Source of the DNA: Stomatohabitans albus
GTDB taxonomy: Bacteria; Actinomycetota; Nitriliruptoria; Euzebyales; Euzebyaceae
Direction of reading: 5' to 3'
NCBI RefSeq assembly: GCF_036336025.1
Contig: NZ_JAYKKE010000001.1
Coordinates: 811,790 to 875,789, forward strand
Length of the DNA stretch: 64,000 bases
Under the pieces are notes generated by a model, which made no database searches, was not told the origin of the DNA, and worked only from the letters and a program-made list of their open reading frames with translations. Of the stretch, positions 8,790 to 18,108 are shown piece after piece (position 1 is the stretch's first letter; every line of letters begins with the position of its first letter). The translations under genes were made by a program, and so were the position numbers.

Positions 8790-9731
8790 ATGAGTAACAC
8801 CCTTCAACCAGCTCGCGCTGCCATTGCGACCGATCGTAAACATCTCGGTGACACGATCTTTACGGCTATGGCCTATGGGTCTGGTGCCATTATTTTGGCA
8901 TTGCTGGCTGGTGTAGCCCTTTTCTTGCTTTGGCAAGCCGTTCCGGCAATTACCGCTACCCCCGAATCCCTACCCGGTGGAAAAGGGTTCATCCACTATG
9001 TAGCGCCACTGGTATTCGGTACTGTGCAAAGTGCGGTCATTGCGGTAGCCATCGCCCTCCCACTGTCCATCGCCATTGGCTTATTTATCAGCCACTATGC
9101 TCCCCGTCGTCTGAGTACCTTCTTAGGCTTCATCATTGACCTCTTGGCTGCGATCCCTTCCATTATTTTTGGTTTGTGGGGTTCGTCTGTCCTCGCTGGT
9201 GGTGTTGTGCCCGTACAACAGTGGCTACACACCTACTTGGGATTCATCCCATTTTTTGCTGGAAACCCATCCCCATCAGGGCGCACGATGCTGACGACAG
9301 GTCTTGTCCTCGCCATCATGATTCTCCCGATTATGACGGCAACGAATCGTGAAGTATTCATGCAAACCCCACGCCTTCAAGAAGAAGCCGCCATTGGTTT
9401 GGGTGCAACCCGTTGGGAGATGATTCGCTTGGCTGTCATTCCATTTGGGATGTCAGGGGTTATCGCAGGCACCATGCTTGGCTTGGGGCGGGCGCTTGGT
9501 GAAACGATGGCGGTTGTCATTATCTTGTCCAATACCGGCCGCTATAACTGGAGTGTGATTGAAACGCAGAATGCGGACACGATCGCAGCCAATATCGCCC
9601 GTCAATTCCCTGAATCTAGTGGGCTAGATGTGAATGTACTGATTGCTTCAGGACTCGTGCTCTTTGTCCTGACGCTCCTAGTGAACACGATTTCACGGTG
9701 GATAGTCGGTCGAATGACGGTGAAAGGGTAG
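8790..9731 (+). CDS. pstC: Phosphate ABC transporter permease PstC
   Basis: Membrane permease of the Pst phosphate importer, 313 residues with about six transmembrane segments. The cytoplasmic coupling loop EEAAIGLGATRWEMIRLAVIPFGMSGVIAG and the GRALGETMAVVIILSN segment are typical of PstC and contact the ATPase PstB. GAGG precedes the ATG. It pairs with PstA, whose gene starts 3 bases after this stop codon, as expected for a translationally coupled heterodimer. Confidence 0.96.
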   Translation: MSNTLQPARAAIATDRKHLGDTIFTAMAYGSGAIILALLAGVALFLLWQAVPAITATPESLPGGKGFIHYVAPLVFGTVQSAVIAVAIALPLSIAIGLFISHYAPRRLSTFLGFIIDLLAAIPSIIFGLWGSSVLAGGVVPVQQWLHTYLGFIPFFAGNPSPSGRTMLTTGLVLAIMILPIMTATNREVFMQTPRLQEEAAIGLGATRWEMIRLAVIPFGMSGVIAGTMLGLGRALGETMAVVIILSNTGRYNWSVIETQNADTIAANIARQFPESSGLDVNVLIASGLVLFVLTLLVNTISRWIVGRMTVKG

Positions 9732-9734
9732 GGT

Positions 9735-10922
9735 ATGGCGACGCAACGATCACGTAATGAATTCGTGCTTGACCCCGAAGCCCACCTCCCGAGCCAGGTC
9801 GTAACCTCTCACAGCGGCCTGTTACCAGAGGTGGATGCTCACCTTGAGATGGCATCCCAGGTAGGACCGGTTGAAATTACGGAGCATCGGTCGCTGCCCT
9901 ACTACACCCAGTCGATCGTTCTGATTATTGCACTGGTACTCGCAGGGAGTTTTCTCGCCATTACCGACAGCTTCAATCTATTCACCCTGTATGCCCTCGC
10001 GGTTCCGATCTATCTCGGTATTTTGTTACCACTTTCAATCAGAATCGAAGGCCGTCGGTATGCGATAGATCGCCTGGCAACCGGCATTATCGTATCTACC
10101 TTTGCTCTGGCCTTATTCCCACTGATCAGTGTGTTACAAACGGTTATTACGAATGGAGCGGCGCGATTTGATGTGGCCTTCTTTACCCAAACCATGCACG
10201 GGGTTTTTGGTGACATGCTCGGCGGTTCCTTCCACGCCATCGTGGGCACGCTGATCATTACGGCGGTTACCGCCGTCATTTCTATCCCGATCGGTGTGCT
10301 TGCTGCAGTCTTCTTAGTTGAATACGGCGATGAAAGTCCAATGTCAAGAACGTTCGCTCGGGCGCTCCGTTTCTTCGTTGATGTGATGACCGGTATTCCA
10401 TCCATCGTGGCAGGTCTATTCGCCTATTCCGTGTTTTCGCTCTCATTCTTCTACGGTGTCGGGGCAAGAGCCGGGTTCATCGGTGCGGTGGCCCTCACCG
10501 TGTTGATGATTCCCATTGTGGTACGTAACACCGAAGAAATGCTTCAGCTTGTTGCTCGTGACTTACGTGAAGCAAGCTATGCGCTTGGGGTACCAAAATG
10601 GCGAACCATCCTAAAGGTAGTTATTCCAACAGCATCAGGAGGTATTGCGACGGGGGTCACCCTCGCAATCGCCCGTGTGATTGGAGAAACTGCACCCTTA
10701 CTGGTCACGGTTGGCACTGCGGTGGGATTGAACCTCAACCCGTTTAGTGGTCGTATGGCTACCTTGCCCTATTTCACCTATATCAGCTATATGCAGCCAG
10801 GCGTTCCACCTCAACATGGTATTGAACGCGCTTGGGCAGGCGCGCTGGTACTCATTTTGCTTGTTATGGCGTTAAACCTGCTCGCCCGTCTTGTTGCGGC
10901 CTACTTTGCCCCAAAGAAATAG
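9735..10922 (+). CDS. pstA: Phosphate ABC transporter permease PstA, with extended N-terminus
   Basis: Second permease subunit of the Pst system, 395 residues. That is longer than the roughly 280-300 usual for PstA. The extra part is an N-terminal polar stretch of about 55 residues before the first membrane segment plus additional hydrophobic segments. The conserved core has DVMTGIPSIVAGLFAYSVF, the coupling loop DLREASYALGVPKWRTILKVVIPTASGGIATG, and VIGETAPLLVTVGT. The extension could be a lineage feature. Function follows from family and operon position. Confidence 0.95.
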   Translation: MATQRSRNEFVLDPEAHLPSQVVTSHSGLLPEVDAHLEMASQVGPVEITEHRSLPYYTQSIVLIIALVLAGSFLAITDSFNLFTLYALAVPIYLGILLPLSIRIEGRRYAIDRLATGIIVSTFALALFPLISVLQTVITNGAARFDVAFFTQTMHGVFGDMLGGSFHAIVGTLIITAVTAVISIPIGVLAAVFLVEYGDESPMSRTFARALRFFVDVMTGIPSIVAGLFAYSVFSLSFFYGVGARAGFIGAVALTVLMIPIVVRNTEEMLQLVARDLREASYALGVPKWRTILKVVIPTASGGIATGVTLAIARVIGETAPLLVTVGTAVGLNLNPFSGRMATLPYFTYISYMQPGVPPQHGIERAWAGALVLILLVMALNLLARLVAAYFAPKK

Positions 10923-10932
10923 GATTTGAGGT

Positions 10933-11712
10933 ATGTCTGATCAGATCATCGTCCGTGACCTGGACATCTACTACGGCGATTTTCTTGCCGTCCAGAACAT
11001 CAATATGGTGATTGAACCGAGAGCGGTGACTGCGCTCATTGGTCCGTCTGGGTGCGGGAAATCAACATTTCTCCGTACCATCAACCGAATGCATGAAGTC
11101 ATTCCGGGTGCCAGGGTTGACGGGTCTGTTGAAGTACAGGGTCAAAATATTTATGACAAACATGTTGACCCAGTGAGTGTGCGCCGCAAGGTTGGCATGG
11201 TCTTTCAAAAGCCCAACCCCTTCCCTACCATGAGTATCTATGACAACGTCATTGCAGGGGCAAAGCTAAATAATCGCAAAATGAACAAGTCAGATGCCGA
11301 TGACTTGGTACAAGCAAGCCTTGAAGGGGCTAACCTGTGGAAAGAAGTGAAGGACCGCCTTCACAAACCGGGGAGCGGCTTATCTGGTGGTCAACAACAG
11401 CGGTTATGTATCGCACGCGCCGTTGCCGTCCAACCAGACGTGTTGTTAATGGATGAACCGTGTTCAGCCCTAGATCCGATTTCTACCTTGGCGATTGAGG
11501 ACCTCATTACGGTGCTCAAGGATCTGTACACCATCGTGATTGTGACACACAATATGCAACAAGCATCCCGTGTGAGTGATATGACAGGGTTCTTTAACCT
11601 TGAAGGCCCTGGTAAACCAGGCACGCTGGTTGAGTATGATGAAACCCAAACGATTTTCCATAACCCGCGTGAACGTGCGACAGAAGACTACATCACCGGG
11701 CGATTTGGATAA
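10933..11712 (+). CDS. pstB: Phosphate ABC transporter ATP-binding protein PstB
   Basis: ATPase that powers phosphate import through PstC/PstA, 259 residues. It has Walker [10 protein letters not shown] at about residues 37-45, the PstB-typical FQKPNPFP Q-loop, the ABC signature LSGGQQQR, Walker [14 protein letters not shown], and the switch histidine in [11 protein letters not shown]. It ends the pst operon. phoU, which often follows, is not present in the window. Confidence 0.97.
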   Translation: MSDQIIVRDLDIYYGDFLAVQNINMVIEPRAVTALIGPSGCGKSTFLRTINRMHEVIPGARVDGSVEVQGQNIYDKHVDPVSVRRKVGMVFQKPNPFPTMSIYDNVIAGAKLNNRKMNKSDADDLVQASLEGANLWKEVKDRLHKPGSGLSGGQQQRLCIARAVAVQPDVLLMDEPCSALDPISTLAIEDLITVLKDLYTIVIVTHNMQQASRVSDMTGFFNLEGPGKPGTLVEYDETQTIFHNPRERATEDYITGRFG

Positions 11713-11739
11713 CCGGTTGGGTGTATCTGGAGGAATCTC

Positions 11740-12186
11740 ATGGCAAGGTCGCGGAGAGATCGTAAACGCAAAAAGACGATTGTGCCTGGTGTAGAGGTCC
11801 GTTCTGGACACCGTGGTGCCAATATTTCATTTGGGATTCCTGGTGAGCGAGTCACGATAGGCACGTCTGGTCGCGTAACCACAACTCACGGGTACCGAAC
11901 ATCTTGGGACCAAGCATTTGACCCCCTCAATTCACCTATTCCTGGGTTACCTGGTGGGGTGACAGGGAAAATCGAGGCGGTTGGGCCTCCCCCTGAGGAA
12001 GGCTGGTTGAATGCACTTCCTAAACCAGCTGAGGAACCTGTGGACCCTCATTTTCAAGCAGCATTGGACGACCTGGACACCGTAGATCCAACCCAACCAG
12101 AGGATTATCTCCCTGATCGAGGACCAATCCGTCGTGAGGCGGAGGGCATCGTAGATATGCACGACCCAACCTCACCTGAGGATTAG
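11740..12186 (+). CDS. Hypothetical protein with DUF4236-like N-terminal segment
   Basis: A 148-residue soluble protein starting after a strong GGAGG, 27 bases behind pstB. Residues about 12-55 (VPGVEVRSGHRGANISFGIPGERVTIGTSGRVTTT) resemble DUF4236, a short beta-rich domain of unknown function whose members carry a similar sequence of small and glycine residues. The rest is acidic and Pro-rich with no recognised domain. It may ride on the pst transcript, but nothing ties it to phosphate uptake. Confidence 0.6.
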   Translation: MARSRRDRKRKKTIVPGVEVRSGHRGANISFGIPGERVTIGTSGRVTTTHGYRTSWDQAFDPLNSPIPGLPGGVTGKIEAVGPPPEEGWLNALPKPAEEPVDPHFQAALDDLDTVDPTQPEDYLPDRGPIRREAEGIVDMHDPTSPED

Positions 12187-12323
12187 TACGGCGAAAAACA
12201 TAACCAGATCGTTAGGTAAGCATCAGGTAAGTAGAGTTTTCTGTACATCTTTGTGCGCCTCCGCCTACTGTGGTCCTACCAGTTGAACGTAGGTTCGACG
12301 TCGCAAAGCATTAAGGAGTGCAT

Positions 12324-12788
12324 ATGTCCAAGATTGAATATTCAGTGGATTCAGAGGTTGCCAAGAAAATCCATGATCTGTTGCAGCCCACACTGGTTGA
12401 GCTGATTGATATTGCCCTCACCGGCAAGCAGTTGCACTGGACCATCATTGGTCAGCGCTTCAAGGATGTGCACGAGCACTTAGACGAAATTATCGATAGT
12501 GTTCGCGTGCACAGTGATGATATTGCTGAATACATCACCACGGTTGGCCAGATTCCCGATGGTACGGCAGGCACCGTTGCCAAGGGTCGTCCATTTGAGG
12601 ATGTGCCAATTGAATCTATTGATGTTGAAGATGTGTTGAATTACACCGCTCAGATGCTGAAGACAGCGAGCCAGAACATTCGTGGTCGTATTGATGCCGC
12701 CGACATTGACCCGGTCGGCCAGGACCACCTCATTCAGACTGCCGCCACCTTGGATAAGCACCTGTGGATGATTAGTGCCAGCCGGTAA
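12324..12788 (+). CDS. dps: Dps family DNA-binding ferritin-like protein
   Basis: A 154-residue Dps-type protein that oxidises and stores iron in a dodecameric shell and protects DNA from peroxide. It carries the Dps ferroxidase pattern LHWTIIGQRFKDVHEHLDEIIDSVRVHSDDIAEYI, with conserved His, Asp and Glu. The ATG at 12324 is preferred to the in-frame GTG at 12318 because AAGGAG (12313-12318) is then five bases upstream, while the GTG overlaps it. It is monocistronic and closed by a large hairpin. It fits with the catalase and Fur genes elsewhere in the window. Confidence 0.93.
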   Translation: MSKIEYSVDSEVAKKIHDLLQPTLVELIDIALTGKQLHWTIIGQRFKDVHEHLDEIIDSVRVHSDDIAEYITTVGQIPDGTAGTVAKGRPFEDVPIESIDVEDVLNYTAQMLKTASQNIRGRIDAADIDPVGQDHLIQTAATLDKHLWMISASR

Positions 12789-12828
12789 GGCGCACTAGGG
12801 ATACCACGCAACCAATCCCGCCATTCTT

Positions 12829-12890
12829 AAACGCCGTGCGGCGCCCCGCACCTGGAATACACCCAGGTTCATGGGCGCCGCATGGCGTTT
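12829..12890. terminator. Large nested hairpin between convergent genes, probable bidirectional terminator
   Basis: An outer 18-bp stem joins 12829-12846 (AAACGCCGTGCGGCGCCC) to 12873-12890 with one G-U pair. Inside it a second stem, ACCTGG (12850-12855) with CCAGGT (12863-12868), is formed. The stem begins with AAA and ends with TTT, so it can act in both directions between dps and the minus-strand beta-helix gene. Confidence 0.8.
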
Positions 12891-12934
12891 CTATTTGTGT
12901 GCTCGGTCAGTACCGGGGTGTTTAGCACCACGGG

Positions 12935-14230
12935 TTAGCTGAGATAGCCCTCAATCCCAGTTGTGTCAGAGCTGCCGTCTTGTTCGATGACAGCAGGTTT
13001 GGCACCGTTACCAGAGGCGACAAGCTTGCCACCGAGCTTCAAGGCCTGAACTACACCCCCGTTGACGTGATAGCTCACAACATGATCACCAGACGTCACC
13101 ACATCACCATCAATGGTGAGTGTTTCAATGAGCCCACCGTGCAACACACTGATTGCATCAGCATTGAGCTCAACGATTTCACCCTTCACGAGGGTTTGGC
13201 CCTTTGCGCCGAGTGTCTTGATACCACTGCCAATGGTGATATTGCCTACTGGCTTGCTGAATTGCATCCCGATAGAACCGTTGCCAACTGTTGTGATCTG
13301 TTCAAAGTAGGCATCTTTAATAGTGCCATCGTATTGATTAAAGCCTCGGGCGCCAAGGCCGTAGGTTTGAATGGTTTTTTCAGATTTGAAATAGTCAACA
13401 TCACCAAAGTTGACAAAGCCGATACCACTCGCTCCATAACTGGTAACGTTTTCTTTGACAACCCAGCTTTTAACTTTACCCCATACATCCAAAACCATGT
13501 CATTCGTGCCATAGGTTTTGACTTCGTTAAGGGAAACAATCTCGTTGGCTTCAACACCATAAACAATGAAGATACCGCCAGTAATGAGGTTTGGTTGTCC
13601 GGTTGGAATCATGCCGTTTGAGTAGACGCCAGTTGTCGTTAATTTATCAACGATAACTGGTCCAGCTGTGTCATTGAACCCTGAGATAAAGATACCGCTA
13701 CCAATGACGGGGGCTTTCTCACGGCCAACCCCGATATGTTCGGCATGAAGCGTGATACGGCTCTCTGCTTCGGGGTTAAAGTTATAAATGGTTAAGGCTC
13801 CCTGGTACACATTAACCCCGTACTTCATCGGGCGTTCTGGGTAGTGGCGAGCATCAGCTGACACGATGTCTATATCGGATAGGTCAAGTGACAAGACCTT
13901 ATTAGGAGCCCTTGTGAGCAGTTGTACAACACCAGTAACCGTGAGATGTTCTAATCGAATCGTCCCAAGGTCAACTTCGGGTGAATCAATATAGATGGCA
14001 CGATTAGCTGGTGATGTTTGTATCGATATTCCTGATATTTCATTGTCGCCAGTCAATGCAACACCATCACCGCCAATAAAGCTCAAAAAAATATTCTCCT
14101 TGTTGGAGAACAATTTTTGGCCTTTATGTAGTTTGATGCTGTTGGGAACACTAATAGAATTATCCAATTCAAGTAGTTTCTCATTTTGGTCTATTGCGTG
14201 TTGCAAATCGAGATGATTGCTGATTTTCAT
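12935..14230 (-). CDS. Predicted right-handed beta-helix repeat protein, function unknown
   Basis: A 431-residue protein made of many short, irregular repeats rich in G, N, V, I and T (units such as VIVDKLTTTGVYSNGM, EIVSLNEVKTYGTNDM and DYFKSEKTIQTYGLGARG). This is the texture of a parallel beta-helix, with short beta strands about every 20-25 residues. No signal peptide, lipobox, transmembrane segment or sorting motif is visible, and the first 30 residues are polar and acidic, so it may be cytoplasmic or exported by an unconventional route. AAAGGG lies ten bases before the ATG. I recognise no enzyme motif. It sits alone between dps and a divergent gene. Confidence 0.65.
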   Translation of the reverse strand: MKISNHLDLQHAIDQNEKLLELDNSISVPNSIKLHKGQKLFSNKENIFLSFIGGDGVALTGDNEISGISIQTSPANRAIYIDSPEVDLGTIRLEHLTVTGVVQLLTRAPNKVLSLDLSDIDIVSADARHYPERPMKYGVNVYQGALTIYNFNPEAESRITLHAEHIGVGREKAPVIGSGIFISGFNDTAGPVIVDKLTTTGVYSNGMIPTGQPNLITGGIFIVYGVEANEIVSLNEVKTYGTNDMVLDVWGKVKSWVVKENVTSYGASGIGFVNFGDVDYFKSEKTIQTYGLGARGFNQYDGTIKDAYFEQITTVGNGSIGMQFSKPVGNITIGSGIKTLGAKGQTLVKGEIVELNADAISVLHGGLIETLTIDGDVVTSGDHVVSYHVNGGVVQALKLGGKLVASGNGAKPAVIEQDGSSDTTGIEGYLS

Positions 14231-14357
14231 GGGTGTATTCCCTTTCTATCTTTATAAGTGTTCATCTCCCAATCTACTTTCCAACGTCAACCCCGAGCTT
14301 TCGGTGTAGAGAAGACTCAAGGGCTATTGGTTTCAATCTGGTCGATATACTCTGCCT

Positions 14358-15314
14358 ATGACTGAGGCAAAAGGCTGGCAATGGCTGCGCTATGGCTATG
14401 TATTCTTGATCACGGCTGCTTTTTGTTACGCTCTCGTTACTCAAGCTGATGACCTGATTACAGGCTTGCATCTTCTCGGTCCGATTCCTATCGCCAACAG
14501 CATCGCATTTGCCACAGGAGGTGTTGGTTGTAGTGGGCTGGTTTGGTATGGCATTATCCGTTCACTGGGTGGCAACATCAGTTTGGCTGACGGCGCCCGA
14601 ATGTTCTTTATCACCCAGCTAGGGAAATATGTTCCCGGTTCCGTTTGGCCTGTCTTAATGCAAGCCGATGTGGCTCGCCGTATCAAGATGCCCATCCGTG
14701 TTGCCATGATGGCACAAGTACTCTTCATGTGGGTTCTCGTAGTGACAGGAACAACGATCAGCATTCCTTTGGGTATCGTTACGCTGGCGGACGCATTAGA
14801 TCTACCTTCATTTAACCCGTGGTTATTACTCTTCAGTTTGCTGTTCCTGGTGGTATTACATCCTAAGATCACGAGCTGGGTGACCGCCCGACTCCTCGCG
14901 CTCTTTAAGCGGCCGCCCTTACCGGGCCGTTTGAGTTGGTTTGCAACCATCCACGCGATCATTTGGGCAATGGTGATGTGGGGGTGCTTTGGTGGCCATC
15001 TCTATGTGTTGACCTCAACCCTCAACCCAGATCGATTCTTGCTAGAGCTAGATATCTTTCCGCTCACGATGGGTTTTGCCGGCGCCTGGGTTATCGGCTT
15101 TATCATCATCATCGCACCCGCGGGGGCTGGCCCCAGAGAAGCAGCGTTGTACTGGTTGCTTGCCGCGATGAACCTGAGCCACGCTGTTGTGGTTATTGCA
15201 ATCAGCCGTCTCGCCCTCACCGTGGCTGACGGAATATGGGCAGGCCTCGCCGCCCTCACTCCTCGCCCGGCCTCAGCTTCTCCCAGCGATAACGAACCTG
15301 TTATGGGCGATTAG
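14358..15314 (+). CDS. Lysylphosphatidylglycerol synthase TM-region family protein (flippase-like)
   Basis: A 318-residue membrane protein with about eight hydrophobic segments, matching the UPF0104/AglD-like transmembrane domain (family of MprF membrane regions). Conserved features include FFITQLGKYVPGSVWPVLMQADVARR and, near the end, IIIAPAGAGPREAALYWLL. Members without the catalytic domain are thought to move lipids or polyprenyl-linked sugars across the membrane. Next to it, on the opposite strand, are a glycosyltransferase 2 and a methyltransferase, which suggests work on an envelope glycolipid; that link is inference. Confidence 0.82.
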   Translation: MTEAKGWQWLRYGYVFLITAAFCYALVTQADDLITGLHLLGPIPIANSIAFATGGVGCSGLVWYGIIRSLGGNISLADGARMFFITQLGKYVPGSVWPVLMQADVARRIKMPIRVAMMAQVLFMWVLVVTGTTISIPLGIVTLADALDLPSFNPWLLLFSLLFLVVLHPKITSWVTARLLALFKRPPLPGRLSWFATIHAIIWAMVMWGCFGGHLYVLTSTLNPDRFLLELDIFPLTMGFAGAWVIGFIIIIAPAGAGPREAALYWLLAAMNLSHAVVVIAISRLALTVADGIWAGLAALTPRPASASPSDNEPVMGD

Positions 15315-15344
15315 GCGCCATCACCCGAGTAGGTGAGGTGCTCA

Positions 15345-15364
15345 GCAGACCGTTAGAGGTCTGC
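15345..15364. terminator. Hairpin spanning the methyltransferase stop codon, between convergent genes
   Basis: GCAGACC (15345-15351) and GGTCTGC (15358-15364) form a perfect 7-bp stem whose loop contains the stop codon of the minus-strand methyltransferase. A second small stem, TCACC (15321-15325) with GGTGA (15332-15336), lies on the other gene's side. Together they probably terminate both transcripts. Confidence 0.5.
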
Positions 15365-15961
15365 AGAAGCACGCACTAGTGTCCACGGGAAGGGGTGCCG
15401 GACCTCATCAAGTGCAGCGTGCTTAGACACGAGTGCTTGGAAGCCGATCGGTGTCCAATGGTTCCAATGTCCTGGAGTATTGCCTAAGCTACGGACATGG
15501 CGGCCAGTTAAGAGATTACCCATCCGAAAGAACGGTTCGTTGGGTACGCTCAGGATGAGTGGGCCCTTCGTAACTCGTACCATCTCAGCGAGCACTTGAT
15601 GCGGGTCGGCCACATGCTCGAGAACTTCAAGGCCAAGGACCAGATCAAAGTGGTTGTCCTCAAAGGGCAGCTCGTGTGCATCACCGGTCACCAAAAGGCC
15701 AGGACCATTTGCCCAGGCTGATTCAATGGCGGTGTCAGGAAGGTCAAATCCAGTAACCGATGCACCGGTGAGTTGCGCAAGCCGACGGGCCACCGTGCCC
15801 TCTGCACAGCCCACATCGAGGATAGTGGCGGGGATAGGTGAGACCGTATCAACCATCCGTTCAAGGTGGCGAACAAAGCGGTTTGTCAATACCCCAATAC
15901 AAGGGTTGGTGTGGATCCCGCCATATTTCGGGTGATGGTTACCCGTCACAATATTGCTCAC
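15353..15961 (-). CDS. Class I SAM-dependent methyltransferase
   Basis: A 202-residue methyltransferase of the Methyltransf_11 type. SAM-binding motif I is ILDVGCAEGTVARRL, motif II falls in the GFDLPDTAIE and TGDAHELPF region, and FDLVLGLEVLEHVADPHQVLAEMVRV is the post-motif signature. The GTG at 15961 is preferred because AGGAGG ends six bases before it; the TTG one codon earlier is too close. It begins 14 bases after the glycosyltransferase stop, so the two form an operon. The substrate, perhaps a lipid-linked sugar, is not evident. Confidence 0.86.
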   Translation of the reverse strand: MSNIVTGNHHPKYGGIHTNPCIGVLTNRFVRHLERMVDTVSPIPATILDVGCAEGTVARRLAQLTGASVTGFDLPDTAIESAWANGPGLLVTGDAHELPFEDNHFDLVLGLEVLEHVADPHQVLAEMVRVTKGPLILSVPNEPFFRMGNLLTGRHVRSLGNTPGHWNHWTPIGFQALVSKHAALDEVRHPFPWTLVRASADL

Positions 15962-15975
15962 CAAAACCTCCTGAT

Positions 15976-16896
15976 CTAAACGGTGTTGTTGTCCGGTTCG
16001 TTGACCCGTTGGCCAACTCGAACAATGAGGTCCGCAAGCAGACCGATTGCGAATAACAGTAACCCGGTGACGATAAACAGCACGGTATTCGCGGCAAGCC
16101 GAAAGGGATCGCCGTCTCGAATAAGCCCACCAATGATGTCAAAGAGGAATTTGCCCAGACCCAGCAACAAGAGGAACAACGCCGGAGGCGCAAACACTCG
16201 AAGTGGGGCAAAAAACGTAATCATCCGCAATACCTGCAAGATATAGCGATAGGCATCTCCAATGGGACGGAAATGGCTTTTCCCAGCCCGTTTAGCGTAG
16301 TCAATGGGCCAGTATTCTACGGTCAGACCATTGCATAAAAAGGCCAATGTAATGGTGGTTACGCAAGAAAACCCGTCGGGTAATAACCAGAGATGCGGCA
16401 ACGCATCCTTGCGGTAAAAGGCTCTAAACCCACTATTTAAATCAGGGATGGAGGAACGGCTCAATGATTCAGCGATTTTTCTGATCACCCACTTCGCAGG
16501 AATCCTAGCCCACTTATGAGTTCCTTCTTCCGTGCGCCGCGCACCGACAATCTGGTTGGCACCGGAACGTTCAAGCGCAGCAACGAGGTCAGGCAAGCGC
16601 TCATTGGGGTAGGACATATCGGCATCGGTCCACGCCACGATGGGGGCGTGGGCATGTTGGGTGCCGTAGCGGCGAGACGCCCCTGCTCCCCGATTCTGGT
16701 TGAATCGAACCAAACGGACATGGGGCGCCCCTGCAACGATGGCCGCAGTGTCATCGGTAGAGCCATCATCAATAAGCAAAATTTCGTGGGTATAGGGGGA
16801 AGCCGCAAACCCGGCATTAATACGTTCTATTTCGTTCAGAATATGACCGGCTTCGTTATAGGCCGGCAATACCACGGTGACATCCACGTCGTCCAT
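15976..16896 (-). CDS. Family 2 glycosyltransferase, dolichyl/polyprenyl-phosphate sugar synthase type
   Basis: A 306-residue GT-A glycosyltransferase. The nucleotide-sugar domain has VTVVLPAYNEAGHI, LLIDDGSTDDTA and the metal-binding WTDADMSYP. Two C-terminal transmembrane helices at about 230-250 and 265-290 anchor it. This layout is that of enzymes transferring a sugar from a nucleotide donor to polyprenyl phosphate (DPM1/GtrB-like). It is followed at once by the methyltransferase gene and lies near a flippase-like gene, consistent with envelope glycan assembly. Sugar identity is unknown. Confidence 0.87.
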   Translation of the reverse strand: MDDVDVTVVLPAYNEAGHILNEIERINAGFAASPYTHEILLIDDGSTDDTAAIVAGAPHVRLVRFNQNRGAGASRRYGTQHAHAPIVAWTDADMSYPNERLPDLVAALERSGANQIVGARRTEEGTHKWARIPAKWVIRKIAESLSRSSIPDLNSGFRAFYRKDALPHLWLLPDGFSCVTTITLAFLCNGLTVEYWPIDYAKRAGKSHFRPIGDAYRYILQVLRMITFFAPLRVFAPPALFLLLLGLGKFLFDIIGGLIRDGDPFRLAANTVLFIVTGLLLFAIGLLADLIVRVGQRVNEPDNNTV

Positions 16897-16980
16897 AGCT
16901 CACCACCCTAGTAATCACCTTCAAATACAAAAACACTATTTTCACCATATCAATAGTGAAGGAATCCTTAGTCTGGGCGA

Positions 16981-17931
16981 ATGACCATTTATAACAACAT
17001 CCTTGAAACGATTGGGAATACCCCTTTGGTAGAGCTGCATACAGTTCCCGAAGGTATCGGTGTTGATGCCAGCGACGTTCGTGCCCGTGTTGTAGCCAAA
17101 CTGGAGTTTTTCAATCCGGCGGCCAGCGTAAAGGATCGTATTGGCAACGCCATGATTGAAGCGGCAGAAGCTGCTGGGGCGCTTAAACCAGGTGGCACGA
17201 TTGTCGAAGCGACCAGCGGTAATACCGGCATTGCTCTGGCAATGGTCGGGGCGGCAAAGGGTTATCAGGTTATCCTCACGATGCCTGAATCAATGAGCAA
17301 AGAACGTCGTGCACTGCTTCGTGCCTTTGGTGCGAAACTGGAATTAACGAGTGCTGCTGGCGGCATGAAAGAAGCCATCGCCAAAGCAAATGAAATTGCT
17401 GAGCAAGTTGGTGGTGTCCTCGTTCGCCAGTTTGAGAATGAAGCCAACCGCACGGTGCATTACAAGACAACCGGGCCAGAGATTTGGCGTGATACCGACG
17501 GCAAGGTTGATGTCCTGGTTAGTGGTGTGGGAACGGGAGGCACCATCACGGGGGCCGGTAAGTTCTTGAAAGAACAAAACCCCGACATCCGTATTGTGGC
17601 TGTTGAGCCTGTAGAAAGTCCGGTGCTATCTGGTGGTTCACCTTCACCACACAAAATCCAGGGTATTGGTGCGGGCTTCGTACCTGATGTGCTCGATACT
17701 GACATCTATGAACACATCGAGTTAGTAGATAGTGATACTGCGCTTGAAACCGCCCGTTTTGTGGCAGCCCACGAAGGTGTCTTGGTGGGTATTAGCTCAG
17801 GTGCGGCGATTGCGGCGGCATTCCGTGAAGCAGCTCGACCAGAAAACGAAGGCAAAACGATTGTGGCGATCATCGCCAGCTTTGGTGAGCGCTACTTATC
17901 CAGTGCGCTATATGCGCATTTGGCTGATTAG
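16981..17931 (+). CDS. cysK: Cysteine synthase A (O-acetylserine sulfhydrylase)
   Basis: PLP enzyme that makes L-cysteine from O-acetylserine and sulfide, 316 residues. The PLP lysine is K51 in [12 protein letters not shown]; the TSGNTG substrate loop and the phosphate-binding [10 protein letters not shown] follow, and ISSGAA near the C-terminus completes the fold. Serine acetyltransferase, which supplies its substrate and forms the cysteine synthase complex with it, is encoded 1.8 kb downstream at 19742, beyond an opposite-strand symporter gene. A strong hairpin follows. Confidence 0.95.
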   Translation: MTIYNNILETIGNTPLVELHTVPEGIGVDASDVRARVVAKLEFFNPAASVKDRIGNAMIEAAEAAGALKPGGTIVEATSGNTGIALAMVGAAKGYQVILTMPESMSKERRALLRAFGAKLELTSAAGGMKEAIAKANEIAEQVGGVLVRQFENEANRTVHYKTTGPEIWRDTDGKVDVLVSGVGTGGTITGAGKFLKEQNPDIRIVAVEPVESPVLSGGSPSPHKIQGIGAGFVPDVLDTDIYEHIELVDSDTALETARFVAAHEGVLVGISSGAAIAAAFREAARPENEGKTIVAIIASFGERYLSSALYAHLAD

Positions 17932-18058
17932 CCATCTCACCCCCGTTGCCCTTAGCCAGTCGGGTCAGGGCAGGGCTTATTAGTAAATGAGGTACGGCCA
18001 GGCCAATCACAGTGAAGGGCAAGTGGTCGTAGGTGCGGATGTGAACAAGCCATCACAA

Positions 18059-18096
18059 ATAGAGTGACCCCTGGCTCAAGCCAGGGGTCACTCTAT
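18059..18096. terminator. Perfect 17-bp hairpin terminator between cysK and the symporter gene
   Basis: ATAGAGTGACCCCTGGC (18059-18075) and its exact complement (18080-18096) enclose a TCAA loop. It lies between convergent genes and ends 12 bases before the symporter stop codon, so it is probably bidirectional. Confidence 0.85.
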
Positions 18097-18108
18097 AACG
18101 CGGTAGTT

